Shown: piece after piece, positions 1-6,345 of the stretch
Position numbering within the stretch: position 1 is the first letter of the stretch
Layout: each line of letters begins with the position of its first letter
Assembly: GCA_002316345.1 (NCBI GenBank)
Contig: DCDI01000045.1
Location: forward strand, 20,744 to 27,088
DNA: 6,345 bases
From: Phyllobacteriaceae bacterium UBA1059
Lineage (GTDB): Bacteria; Pseudomonadota; Alphaproteobacteria; Rhizobiales; Rhizobiaceae
Direction: 5' to 3'
Made by a program: the position numbers and the translations under genes
The notes under the pieces: generated by a model
The model's input: the letters and a program-made list of their open reading frames with translations, nothing else
Told to the model about the DNA's origin: nothing
Database searches by the model: none

Positions 1-62
1 ATGTCCGGCGTCATCAAAACCGTCATTTCCAAGCGTCTCGGGTCAGCCTCGGCCAATGCCAT
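1..62 (-). CDS. Probable acyl-CoA thioesterase (hotdog fold), N-terminal fragment
   Basis: Seen: an ATG at 62-60 opens a frame of 20 complete codons that runs off the left edge; the peptide is MALAEADPRRLEMTVLMTPD, and the next codon begins AT. The segment RLEMTVLMTPD resembles, from memory, the start of YciA/BFIT-type hotdog acyl-CoA thioesterases, where a similar stretch precedes the conserved HGG helix. That helix would lie outside the window. Inferred role: hydrolysis of an acyl-CoA to free acid and CoA in the cytoplasm, possibly to recover CoA or release a dead-end thioester from this pathway. It follows the GMC gene on the same strand after 68 nt, so it may be the next operon member. 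The upstream sequence GGGACGACGG is a poor Shine-Dalgarno. The frame is also open further upstream, so the exact start is uncertain. With only 20 residues, both the gene and its family are tentative. Confidence 0.45.
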   Translation of the reverse strand, partial: MALAEADPRRLEMTVLMTPD

Positions 63-130
63 CCGTCGTCCCACGTTGAGTTTGATGCCGATGGAACGCA
101 ACCTGCCTACTGCAACGCGCGGTGCGAGAC
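63..130. other. Short intergenic gap with no recognisable terminator
   Basis: This 68-nt stretch separates the GMC oxidoreductase stop from the putative thioesterase start. I found no GC-rich hairpin followed by a T-run on the minus strand. The only internal repetition is a short direct repeat of GCAAC on the plus strand, which cannot fold into a stem. No convincing -35/-10 pair is visible either. Read-through of the operon into the next gene is therefore plausible. Confidence 0.4.
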
Positions 131-1714
131 TTAAGCGCGTGACAGGATGAAATCGGCGCAGCGTTCAGCGATCATGATCGTCGGCGCATTGGTGTTGCCG
201 CTGACAAGCGTCGGCATGACCGAGGCATCGGCAACCCGTAAACGCGGAACGCCGATCACCCGCAACTGACTGTCGACCACGGCCATGGCGTCGCGGCCCA
301 TCTTGGCCGTGCCGGAGGGGTGGTAGACGGTCTTGGCTATGGAGCGCGCGTGTTTCTCGATCGCCTCGTCGCTCTGTGCTTCGTCGCCGGGAGCCAATTC
401 GCGGAAGCCGAGCGCCTTCATCGCCGGCGCAGCTAGGATCTTGCGGCCGAGCTTGATACCGCGCATCAGGGTTTCGATGTCAGTCCGGTTGTTGAGGTTA
501 TTGCCGAAGAACACGATCGGATCCTCGGCCCTGGTGCTTCGCAGCGAAACCTTGCCCCGTGCCTCCGGGCGCAGGATGCACGGATTGATCGATACGCCGT
601 GGCCATCCATCTGCCCGCGCGAGGCGTCGCCTACCAGAGCCGGCGTCACATGGAACTGGATGTCCGGCCGGCCGCAGCCGGACGTATCGATGAAGCCGCC
701 CGTCTCGACCACGTTGGAGGTCAGCAGGCCAGCGCGGCCGAAGAGATACTGCAGGCCGTTGAGGGCGGCCCGAAGCCCCTTGTCCTGTCCCTTCATCGAG
801 ACCGGCCGATCGGTGATGCCGTAGACGGAGGCTGTGATATGGTCCTGAAAATTCTCGCCGACGCCGGGCAGGTCGCGCAGCACCGGAATGCCGTGCGATG
901 CAAGATGTACCGCCGGCCCGATGCCGGAGAGCATCATCAGCTTCGGCGTCGCCAGTGCGCCGGCGCACAGAATGACCTCCTCCTTGGCCCGGGCTTGGTG
1001 ATCCACGCCGTCGGCCGTGCGATAAGCGATCCCCGAGGCGGCGCCATTTTCCATCATGATGCGGGAGACGGCGCTATCGGTGCTGATCGTGAGCAGCGGC
1101 GATCCCTTGACCGCCTTGAGATAGGTGGCGGCCGTCGAGCCGCGCCGCGCATTGAAGGTGGTGGTCTGGAAGAAGCCGACGCCTTCTTGTGACGCTCCGT
1201 TGAAATCATGCGTCAGGGGCAGGCCCACTTCCTGGGCGGCGCGCAGGAAGGCCGAACTGATCGGATGACGGTGGCGCGGCTCCGAGACCTTCAACGGACC
1301 GCTGGTGCCGTGATATTCGCCGGCCAGCGTCTCGTTGTCCTCGCTACGCTTGAACACCGGCAAGACGTCGTCATAGCCCCAGCCCTCGCAGCCGAGATCA
1401 CGCCAGGTGTCGTAATCCTGCGCCTGGCCGCGGATGTAGATCATTGCATTGACGGAAGAGCCGCCGCCGAGCGTGCGGCCCTGCGGTACGACCAGCACCC
1501 GGCCATTGGCGCCGGGTTCCGGCTCGGTCTGATACATGAAGGTGCGTTTCGTACCAAGCACGCGCACGAAGGCGGCCGGGATGTGGATGAAGGGCATATT
1601 GTCCTTCGGCCCGGCCTCCAGCATCAGCACGCTCTTGCCGGCCTTGACCAGCCGGTTCGTCACCACGCAGCCGGACGAGCCGCCGCCCACGACGATGTAA
1701 TCAAACGTTTTCAT
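131..1714 (-). CDS. GMC-family FAD-dependent alcohol dehydrogenase
   Basis: A 527-residue flavoprotein predicted to oxidise a primary alcohol to the aldehyde, passing electrons from FAD to an acceptor or oxygen. The N-terminus carries the FAD fold: GGGSSG at 10-15 and LEAG at 32-35, whose Glu33 should bind the adenosine ribose. The first GMC signature is at 79-96 (GRTLGGGSSVN and following), the second at 252-266 (GALATPKLMMLSGIG), with GVGENFQDH at 284-292. The C-terminal active site holds His465 in YHPSGTAKMG and Asn507 in SGNTNAP, giving the His-Asn pair typical of choline dehydrogenase-like members. Length is normal and no signal peptide is seen, so it should be cytoplasmic or peripheral. 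It starts 22 nt after the aldehyde dehydrogenase stop; the spacer has only a weak GAGCGG-like ribosome site. Family homology to BetA is clear, but choline as substrate is not supported. AlkJ-like or PegA-like alcohol oxidation suits the neighbours better; this is inference. Confidence 0.93.
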   Translation of the reverse strand: MKTFDYIVVGGGSSGCVVTNRLVKAGKSVLMLEAGPKDNMPFIHIPAAFVRVLGTKRTFMYQTEPEPGANGRVLVVPQGRTLGGGSSVNAMIYIRGQAQDYDTWRDLGCEGWGYDDVLPVFKRSEDNETLAGEYHGTSGPLKVSEPRHRHPISSAFLRAAQEVGLPLTHDFNGASQEGVGFFQTTTFNARRGSTAATYLKAVKGSPLLTISTDSAVSRIMMENGAASGIAYRTADGVDHQARAKEEVILCAGALATPKLMMLSGIGPAVHLASHGIPVLRDLPGVGENFQDHITASVYGITDRPVSMKGQDKGLRAALNGLQYLFGRAGLLTSNVVETGGFIDTSGCGRPDIQFHVTPALVGDASRGQMDGHGVSINPCILRPEARGKVSLRSTRAEDPIVFFGNNLNNRTDIETLMRGIKLGRKILAAPAMKALGFRELAPGDEAQSDEAIEKHARSIAKTVYHPSGTAKMGRDAMAVVDSQLRVIGVPRLRVADASVMPTLVSGNTNAPTIMIAERCADFILSRA

Positions 1715-1736
1715 CCGCTGCCGCTCAGGTCCCGGC

Positions 1737-3167
1737 TCAGGCGCCGACGTGGCTGACGAACTTCGTCGTCAGATAGCCATCGAGGCTTTCCGCACCGCCT
1801 TCGCTGCCGTAGCCACTATCCTTGATGCCGCCGAACGGCGTCTCGGCGGCGGCGATGCCAAAATGGTTGATCGACACCATGCCCGCCGCCAGCTCCTCGG
1901 CGAAGCGGTCGGCCGTCTTGAGAGAGCGGGTAAAGGCGAAAGCAGCGAGGCCGAAGGGCAGCCGGTTGCTGCGCTCGATCGCCTCGTCCACCGAACCGAC
2001 GCGCACCAGAGCCGCGACCGGCCCGAAGGGCTCCTCGTTCATGATGCGGGCTTCTTCCGGTACGTCGGACAGCACCGTCGGCTCGAAGAAGAAACCGGCA
2101 TTGCCGATACGGCGACCGCCGCATTCCAGCTTGGCGCCGGCCGAGATAGCGTCATCGACTAACATTTCCATCGCATCGAGGCGGCGCGGATTGGCGAGCG
2201 GGCCCATCTGGGTTTCGTCAGCCAGACCGTCACCCACCTTCAGCGCCTTTGCGCCGGCGACGAAGCTGTCTCTGAAGCCGTCATAAACTGAGTCATGTAC
2301 ATAAAATCGCGTCGGCGAGGCGCAGACCTGACCGGCATTGCGATATTTCAGCATGACGCCGAGCTTGGCTGCAGCCGCCACATCCGCGTCGTCCGCGACG
2401 ATGTACGGCGCATGGCCGCCGAGCTCCATCGTGGAACGCTTCATATGCGAGGCGGCCGCTGCTGCCAGCGCCTTGCCGACCGGAACCGAGCCGGTGAAGG
2501 AGATCTTCTGGATGATCGGGGAAGCGATCAGGTAGTCCGACACTTCGTGCGGAATGCCGAAGACGATGTTGATTACGCCGGCCGGCACGCCAGCGTCTTG
2601 GAAGGCTCTGGCAAGCTCGATACAGGCCGAAGGTGTTTCTTCCGGCGGCTTGGCGATCACCGAGCAACCGGCGGCCAGCGCTGCGGAAATCTTGCGGACG
2701 AGTTGGTTGATCGGAAAGTTCCACGGCGAGAAGGCGGCAACGGGGCCAACCGGTTCCCGCAGCGACATCTGCCGCGCACCCGGCACGCGCGAGGGGATGA
2801 CACGGCCGTAAATGCGGCGGGCTTCCTCGGCATGCCATTCGATATGTTCCGGTGCGGCATTGGCTTCGCCGCGCGCCTCGGCCAGCGGCTTGCCCTGCTC
2901 GCGCACCATATGCTGGGCGATCGTTTCCGCCCGCTCCCGGACGATACCGGCTGCCTTCTGCATGATGCGGGAACGTTCGAGCGCCGTCATCTTGCGCCAG
3001 GTCTCGAAGCCCCGGCTGGCTGCGCCAAGCGCGGCATCCAGATCGGCGCGTTCGGCGATCGGCAATTGCGCAATACGCTGTCCGGTCGCGGGGTTCTTGA
3101 CCTCGGCAGTGCGGTTGCCGGAGGCGGCACGCCAGATCCCATCGATCAAGAGCGGTTTATCGAGCAT
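1737..3167 (-). CDS. NAD(P)+-dependent aldehyde dehydrogenase, SSADH-like
   Basis: A 476-residue ALDH-superfamily enzyme predicted to oxidise an aldehyde or semialdehyde to the acid in the cytoplasm. All core elements are present: SPWN at 147-150 (Asn150 of the oxyanion hole), Lys173 in the cofactor segment AKPPEETP, FTGS at 224-227, general base Glu248 in MELGG, catalytic nucleophile Cys282 in NAGQVC, and EEPFGP at 378-383. Overall sequence is nearest, by eye, to GabD-type succinate-semialdehyde dehydrogenases, a broad group from which the substrate cannot be deduced. Glu176 sits where NAD-preferring ALDHs such as ALDH2 have Glu195, whereas E. coli GabD has Ser, which hints at NAD+. The frame is open 107 codons further upstream, but that part is out-of-frame overlap with the flavoprotein gene; the ATG at 3167-3165 has AAGGA 8 nt upstream and gives a canonical ALDH N-terminus. 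It overlaps the previous gene by 11 nt, implying coupled translation. It likely takes the aldehyde made by the GMC enzyme. Confidence 0.93.
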   Translation of the reverse strand: MLDKPLLIDGIWRAASGNRTAEVKNPATGQRIAQLPIAERADLDAALGAASRGFETWRKMTALERSRIMQKAAGIVRERAETIAQHMVREQGKPLAEARGEANAAPEHIEWHAEEARRIYGRVIPSRVPGARQMSLREPVGPVAAFSPWNFPINQLVRKISAALAAGCSVIAKPPEETPSACIELARAFQDAGVPAGVINIVFGIPHEVSDYLIASPIIQKISFTGSVPVGKALAAAAASHMKRSTMELGGHAPYIVADDADVAAAAKLGVMLKYRNAGQVCASPTRFYVHDSVYDGFRDSFVAGAKALKVGDGLADETQMGPLANPRRLDAMEMLVDDAISAGAKLECGGRRIGNAGFFFEPTVLSDVPEEARIMNEEPFGPVAALVRVGSVDEAIERSNRLPFGLAAFAFTRSLKTADRFAEELAAGMVSINHFGIAAAETPFGGIKDSGYGSEGGAESLDGYLTTKFVSHVGA

Positions 3168-4149
3168 GACTGATTTCCTTGAAATTGCGATCAAATTCCG
3201 GTTTCGGCAGGCTGCTGGCGACCTGCGCATATTCGTCTGCGATGCGGGCAACGATCTCGGCGGCCGGCAGAACTTCCTTGACGAGGCCCGCGCTCTGACC
3301 GGCCTCGACCTTGCCTGCATCCACGTTGCCGTCGAAAGCGGCGGTCTTGAGCGAACTTGCGGTGAACAGAGCCTTGCGCTGTTCGTCCGGGAGCCCCTCG
3401 GCCTCGGCCTTGGCCATGCCCTCGGCAAACTCGTTGCGGATGACACGGATGACGCCGAAACCACGGCCAACGACCATGGTGTCGGCAACGCCGGCCTTGA
3501 CCAGCAGGTCCTGATAGGCGGGATGCAGCCGCGCCTCGCGCGACATCATGAAGCGCGAGCCGAATTGCGCGGCGCCAGCGCCAAGCGAGAGAGCAGCTGC
3601 AAGTCCGTGGCCATCGGCAAAGCCGCCCGAGAGGATCAGGGGCATGTCGGGCACGGCCTTGGCAATGGCGCGGCCGAGCACCAGCGTCGAGACGAGTTCC
3701 GGAGGCGGGTGACCACCGGCCTCGCCGCCAACGGCGATCAGTCCATCGACACCGGCATCGGCAGCCTTGAGGGCATGGATCTCGCCGGAAACAACGTGCA
3801 GGCAGATCGTGCCGGCGGCCTTGAAGCGGTCTATGTATTTCTTCGGCCCGCCCTGGGATGCGATCAGCACAGGAATGCGCTTCTCGAGCAGCATGTCCAT
3901 GATCGCCTCGGCGCCCTCGCGATAAACCGGGAGGTTGACGGCGAAAGGCTTGTCGGTGCCGGCCTTGATCTCGTCGATCGCCTCTTCGAGATGATGCGGG
4001 AACATCGGGCCGGCGGCAAGCACTCCAAGACCGCCGGCATTGGAGACGGCAAGCGGCAGCGTGGAATTGGAGGATGCCCAAGACATGCCGGCCTGGACGA
4101 TCGGAAGGTGTATGCCGAGAAGCTTGGTGACGCTGGTTTCGATGCGCAT
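3157..4149 (-). CDS. Nitronate monooxygenase (2-nitropropane dioxygenase) family FMN protein
   Basis: A 330-residue TIM-barrel flavoprotein of the NMO/NPD family, which also contains FabK-type enoyl reductases. Visible family motifs: QAGMSW at 19-24 near the N-terminus, SNAGGLGVLA at 36-45, PFAVNLP at 68-74, GGEAGGH at 141-147 with His147 as candidate active-site residue, the FMN-phosphate segment SGGFADGHGLAAALSLGAG at 174-192 with FGSRFM following, and the C-terminal GQSAGLVKEVLPAAEIV at 284-300. Class I NMOs usually have Arg-Gly or a similar pair after the His; here it is followed by PPP. Classic reaction: oxidative denitrification of alkyl nitronates with O2. Relatives such as IpdC in steroid ring degradation instead act on CoA thioesters, which suits a gene lodged between a CoA ligase and an ALDH. 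The chosen ATG lies 1 nt after the ligase stop with GAGGT upstream; a TTG 14 codons earlier is rejected. Family call is firm, substrate unknown. Confidence 0.88.
   Translation of the reverse strand: MRIETSVTKLLGIHLPIVQAGMSWASSNSTLPLAVSNAGGLGVLAAGPMFPHHLEEAIDEIKAGTDKPFAVNLPVYREGAEAIMDMLLEKRIPVLIASQGGPKKYIDRFKAAGTICLHVVSGEIHALKAADAGVDGLIAVGGEAGGHPPPELVSTLVLGRAIAKAVPDMPLILSGGFADGHGLAAALSLGAGAAQFGSRFMMSREARLHPAYQDLLVKAGVADTMVVGRGFGVIRVIRNEFAEGMAKAEAEGLPDEQRKALFTASSLKTAAFDGNVDAGKVEAGQSAGLVKEVLPAAEIVARIADEYAQVASSLPKPEFDRNFKEISHAR
3176..3180 (-). promoter_or_regulatory. Ribosome binding site of the aldehyde dehydrogenase gene
   Basis: AAGGA on the minus strand, 8 nt before the ATG at 3167. It lies inside the last codons of the flavoprotein gene and decides the aldehyde dehydrogenase start against the much longer open frame. 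Confidence 0.7.
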
Positions 4150-4150
4150 G

Positions 4151-5764
4151 TCAGACCTCGATGCCTGCGAGCTTGCGGGCGTGGGCGGCAAGCTGTTTCT
4201 TCTGGATTTTCGAGCTGGCGGTCATGCCGATCGATTCGAAATCCTCGACGATCCACACGTGACGGGGGACCTTGAAGCCAGCCATTTCCTTCTTTGCCCA
4301 GTCGATGATCTCGCTCGGCGTCGTGTTGCAGCCCTCGTTGAGAATAACAAAGGCGGCGGTGACCTCGACCAGCCGCTCGTCCGGCAGGCCAACAACGGCT
4401 GCCTGCCGGATCAGCCGGTTCTGGTGCAGTACGTTCTCGACATCGGCGGGCGAGACGTTCTCGCCGCCGACGCGCACGATATCCTTGGCCCGGCCCATGA
4501 AGCGCAGCCGCCCGGACGCGTCGAGGGCGCCGAGATCGCCGGTCGCCAGCCAGCCGTCGGGAGAGAGCGCCGCGGCGGTTTCCTCCGGCTTGTCGAAATA
4601 GCCCTTCATGATGTTCCAGCCGCGTACCTGGATCTCACCCGGCTCGTCAGGCCCGGCATCGCGAACATCCGCTGTACGGATGCGCACCTCCACACCGGTC
4701 TGGATGCGCATAGCGGCGCTGACCCGGATATCTTCCGGCTCCCACCAGCAGGACTGCGAGACGTTCGGGGAGGCCTCCGAGAGGCCGTAGCCGACGACGC
4801 ATTCGCGGGCTCCGAGTTCGTCGATGACGCGACGGACGATGGTGGGCGAGGCGGCAAGCCACGCGCCGCGCAGATTGAGCTTGCGCGAGGGCAGGTCGGG
4901 ATGCGTCAGCAGCATCAGCGCCATTGTGTCATTGCCGGAAAAATGCGTGCAGCGCTCCGCTTCTATCAGCCGCAACGCCTCGCCGGGTTCGAAGCGGTCC
5001 ATGCTGACGAGCGTTGTGCAATGCTGCAGGCAGGAGAGGATGGACAGCGTGGTGCCGGCGACATGGAAGAAGGGGCGGGCGCTGTGGAAGCGGTCGCCGG
5101 GCCGCAGGCCCATGCGAAGGCCAGAGAAAAAGCCGTTGGGCAGCATGTTGCGGTGGCGCAGCAGCACCCCCTTGGGGAAGGATGTGGTGCCGGAGGTATA
5201 CTGGATCAGCAGAACATCGTCCGGTTCATCACACGGTGCGACGGGCGCGAGGGGTTTGGTACACAGGTCCCTCCAGCTTTGCGCCGCTGCCGGAACATCG
5301 TCACCAACAACGAGGACGCGCTTCAGATCGGGCAGTGCCTCATGCGGAAGCGTCGCGTCGATGCCAGCGAAGATACTACGCAGCATGGCGATGAAATCGA
5401 TCTTAAGGAAACGGTCGCAGGTGATCAGCGTCGTGACCCGCGACTGCTTGAGCGCATAGGCCATCTCGGAGGCGACGAAGCGCGTATTGACCGGCACGGT
5501 GACTGCGCCGAGCGAGCCGATCGCAAAGAAAATGACAACCCAGTCGGTTGAATTGCCGAGGCAGAGCCCGACACGATCGCCCTTGCGCACGCCGGCTGCA
5601 AAAAGCGCGGCTCGGGCGGCGGCGACCTTGTCCTGCAGTTCGCCGAAGGTGAGCCGGCCACCAGTGGCGACGATTGCCTCCACATCGGGCGCGATGGTCG
5701 TGGAGCGCTGGAGGGCGGCCGAGAGGGTTAGGGGACAGATCGGCTTGAGATCGAGCGCAGTCAC
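4151..5764 (-). CDS. AMP-forming acyl-CoA synthetase (acid-CoA ligase)
   Basis: A 537-residue member of the ANL superfamily that activates a carboxylic acid with ATP to an acyl-adenylate and transfers it to CoA. The phosphate-binding loop is YTSGTTSFPKG at 189-199, with Ser195 where Gly is usual. The adenine-binding segment is GYGLSE at 325-330. GWLATGDLG at 404-412 holds Asp410, which should bind the ribose, and the hinge region GRAKDIVRVGGENVSP spans 424-439. The C-terminal catalytic lysine is Lys519 in TASSKIQK, where the family usually has Gly-Lys. Length is normal for the family and there is no signal peptide. The start is GTG, whose GTGA overlaps the TGA of the hydratase gene, with AAAGGG 6 nt upstream, so translation is probably coupled. 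The acid is presumably supplied by the ALDH of this operon and the CoA ester passed to the hydratase. The acid-binding pocket cannot be read by eye; fatty, aromatic and carnitine-type (CaiC-like) acids all remain possible. Confidence 0.93.
   Translation of the reverse strand: MTALDLKPICPLTLSAALQRSTTIAPDVEAIVATGGRLTFGELQDKVAAARAALFAAGVRKGDRVGLCLGNSTDWVVIFFAIGSLGAVTVPVNTRFVASEMAYALKQSRVTTLITCDRFLKIDFIAMLRSIFAGIDATLPHEALPDLKRVLVVGDDVPAAAQSWRDLCTKPLAPVAPCDEPDDVLLIQYTSGTTSFPKGVLLRHRNMLPNGFFSGLRMGLRPGDRFHSARPFFHVAGTTLSILSCLQHCTTLVSMDRFEPGEALRLIEAERCTHFSGNDTMALMLLTHPDLPSRKLNLRGAWLAASPTIVRRVIDELGARECVVGYGLSEASPNVSQSCWWEPEDIRVSAAMRIQTGVEVRIRTADVRDAGPDEPGEIQVRGWNIMKGYFDKPEETAAALSPDGWLATGDLGALDASGRLRFMGRAKDIVRVGGENVSPADVENVLHQNRLIRQAAVVGLPDERLVEVTAAFVILNEGCNTTPSEIIDWAKKEMAGFKVPRHVWIVEDFESIGMTASSKIQKKQLAAHARKLAGIEV
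4155..4159 (-). promoter_or_regulatory. Ribosome binding site of the flavoprotein gene
   Basis: GAGGT on the minus strand, 5 nt before the ATG at 4149, embedded in the last codons of the acyl-CoA synthetase gene. It supports the MRIETSV start over the upstream TTG at 4191. Confidence 0.75.
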
Positions 5765-6345
5765 TTGCCACCCTTTCGGCGGACGACTTCGGAGAATTTT
5801 TCGATACCGGCGCGCCAGCCGCCATCGGCGAGATTGCGCTCGATCGCCGCCATCTCGATGCGGATGCCGTTGGTCAGGTTGGTTTCGTGACCCATGTCGA
5901 CGGCCTGCTTGGTCAGCGCCATGGCGAGCGGAGGAGCGGCGGCAATGCTGTCGGCGATCTCCTGACCGACCTGTTCAAGGGCATCGGGCAAAACGACGCG
6001 CGAGACGAGGCCGCGCTGATAGGCTTCTTCCACCGGCATGATCCGGCTGGTGAACAGCAATTCCTTGGCATTCATGCGGCCGATCACCCGCTGCAGGCGC
6101 TGGGTTGCGCCGACGGTGCCCCATTGCGGCTCGGGAAAGCGGAAGGTGGTCTTCTCCGACGCGACGACGAAGTCGCAACTCATGATGATTTCGCCGCCGG
6201 AGCCGACAACCGGCCCCTGGGTCAGCGCCACGACCGGCTTGCCGCAGCGCCCGATCGCGTCATAGGCGGCGAACGACGCCTGCCGGCGGGCGATCACCCA
6301 TGCTTCGTCCTTGCCGGTGCGCTCCTTCAGGTCGGCGCCAGCGCA
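5761..6345 (-). CDS. Enoyl-CoA hydratase/isomerase (crotonase) family protein, N-terminus missing
   Basis: The last 194 residues of a crotonase-fold protein; the frame stays open to the right edge, and by comparison with the usual 255-270 residues about 60-75 N-terminal residues are outside. Residues here are numbered from the window edge. The fragment opens with CAGADLKER, the first oxyanion-hole region. GPVVGSGGEIIMSCDF at 44-59 is the second; its Glu52 matches Glu144 of rat mitochondrial crotonase, and Glu72 in FPEPQWG matches Glu164. With both acids kept, hydration of a 2-enoyl-CoA (or its reversal) is the simplest role, as part of beta-oxidation of the product of the neighbouring ligase. 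Two departures are visible: Ser49 replaces the usual Gly of the GGG triplet, and the loop after Glu72 is about three residues shorter than the typical PGAGG loop before TQRL. Isomerase, racemase or lyase activities of the same fold cannot be excluded. The TGA stop overlaps the ligase GTG. Confidence 0.9.
   Translation of the reverse strand, partial: CAGADLKERTGKDEAWVIARRQASFAAYDAIGRCGKPVVALTQGPVVGSGGEIIMSCDFVVASEKTTFRFPEPQWGTVGATQRLQRVIGRMNAKELLFTSRIMPVEEAYQRGLVSRVVLPDALEQVGQEIADSIAAAPPLAMALTKQAVDMGHETNLTNGIRIEMAAIERNLADGGWRAGIEKFSEVVRRKGGK
5771..5776 (-). promoter_or_regulatory. Ribosome binding site of the acyl-CoA synthetase gene
   Basis: AAAGGG on the minus strand, 6 nt before the GTG at 5764 and inside the final codons of the hydratase gene. 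Together with the GTGA stop-start overlap it fixes the non-ATG start. Confidence 0.65.

Noticed and set aside
63..130. Rho-independent terminator after the GMC gene
   Set aside because: No stem-loop with a following T-run could be formed on the minus strand; the repeated GCAAC is a direct repeat.
131..3167. Choline to glycine betaine pair (BetA-BetB)
   Set aside because: The GMC and ALDH pairing is suggestive, but the ALDH looks GabD-like and not like betaine aldehyde dehydrogenase, no BetI-type regulator is present, and the CoA enzymes have no place in that pathway.
3168..3488. A 107-residue N-terminal extension of the aldehyde dehydrogenase from a TTG start
   Set aside because: It lies out of frame inside the flavoprotein gene, has low-complexity Arg/Pro/Ser composition, and the internal ATG at 3167 has a good Shine-Dalgarno and a canonical ALDH start.
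4150..4191. A 14-residue extension of the flavoprotein from a TTG start
   Set aside because: It overlaps the ligase end and has no family similarity; the ATG at 4149 has GAGGT at ideal spacing and begins right at the conserved barrel N-terminus.
2812..4275. Long plus-strand open frame of 487 codons antisense to the flavoprotein and ALDH genes
   Set aside because: It is a shadow of GC-rich coding on the other strand; the translation is rich in Arg, Ala and Gly without domain motifs, while the minus strand gives full, motif-bearing enzymes.
4040..5551. Long plus-strand open frame of 503 codons antisense to the acyl-CoA synthetase
   Set aside because: Same reason: no family motif, and the ligase on the minus strand accounts for the codon structure of the region.

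Overview
The window reads as part of a single minus-strand catabolic operon from a GC-rich bacterium, most likely an alphaproteobacterium of the Rhizobiales type. That placement is an impression from base composition, gene families and tight gene packing; there is no rRNA or other marker to fix it. All credible genes run right to left. Both window edges cut through genes, so neither the promoter nor the end of the operon is visible.

Layout in order of transcription: (1) an enoyl-CoA hydratase/crotonase-family protein cut by the right edge (5761-6345); (2) an AMP-forming acyl-CoA synthetase with a GTG start that overlaps the hydratase stop in a GTGA junction (4151-5764); (3) a nitronate monooxygenase/2-nitropropane dioxygenase-family FMN protein, 1 nt after the ligase stop (3157-4149); (4) an aldehyde dehydrogenase of the succinate-semialdehyde dehydrogenase-like type, overlapping gene 3 by 11 nt (1737-3167); (5) a GMC-family FAD alcohol dehydrogenase, 22 nt further on (131-1714); and (6) after a 68-nt gap, the first 20 codons of what looks like an acyl-CoA thioesterase (1-62).

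The enzymes fit an oxidation route: alcohol to aldehyde (GMC), aldehyde to acid (ALDH), acid to acyl-CoA (ligase), then beta-oxidation-type hydration (hydratase), with a possible thioesterase for release of CoA. The GMC, ALDH and ligase trio has the same logic as AlkJ-AlkH-AlkK of alkane/alcohol oxidation and PegA-PegC-PegE of polyethylene glycol oxidation. The substrate cannot be read from the sequence. The odd member is the nitronate monooxygenase-family flavoprotein, which could act on a nitro compound or, like IpdC of steroid ring degradation, on a CoA thioester. No regulator, transporter, acyl-CoA dehydrogenase or thiolase lies in the window. I saw no RNA gene, mobile element, CRISPR array or clear terminator.
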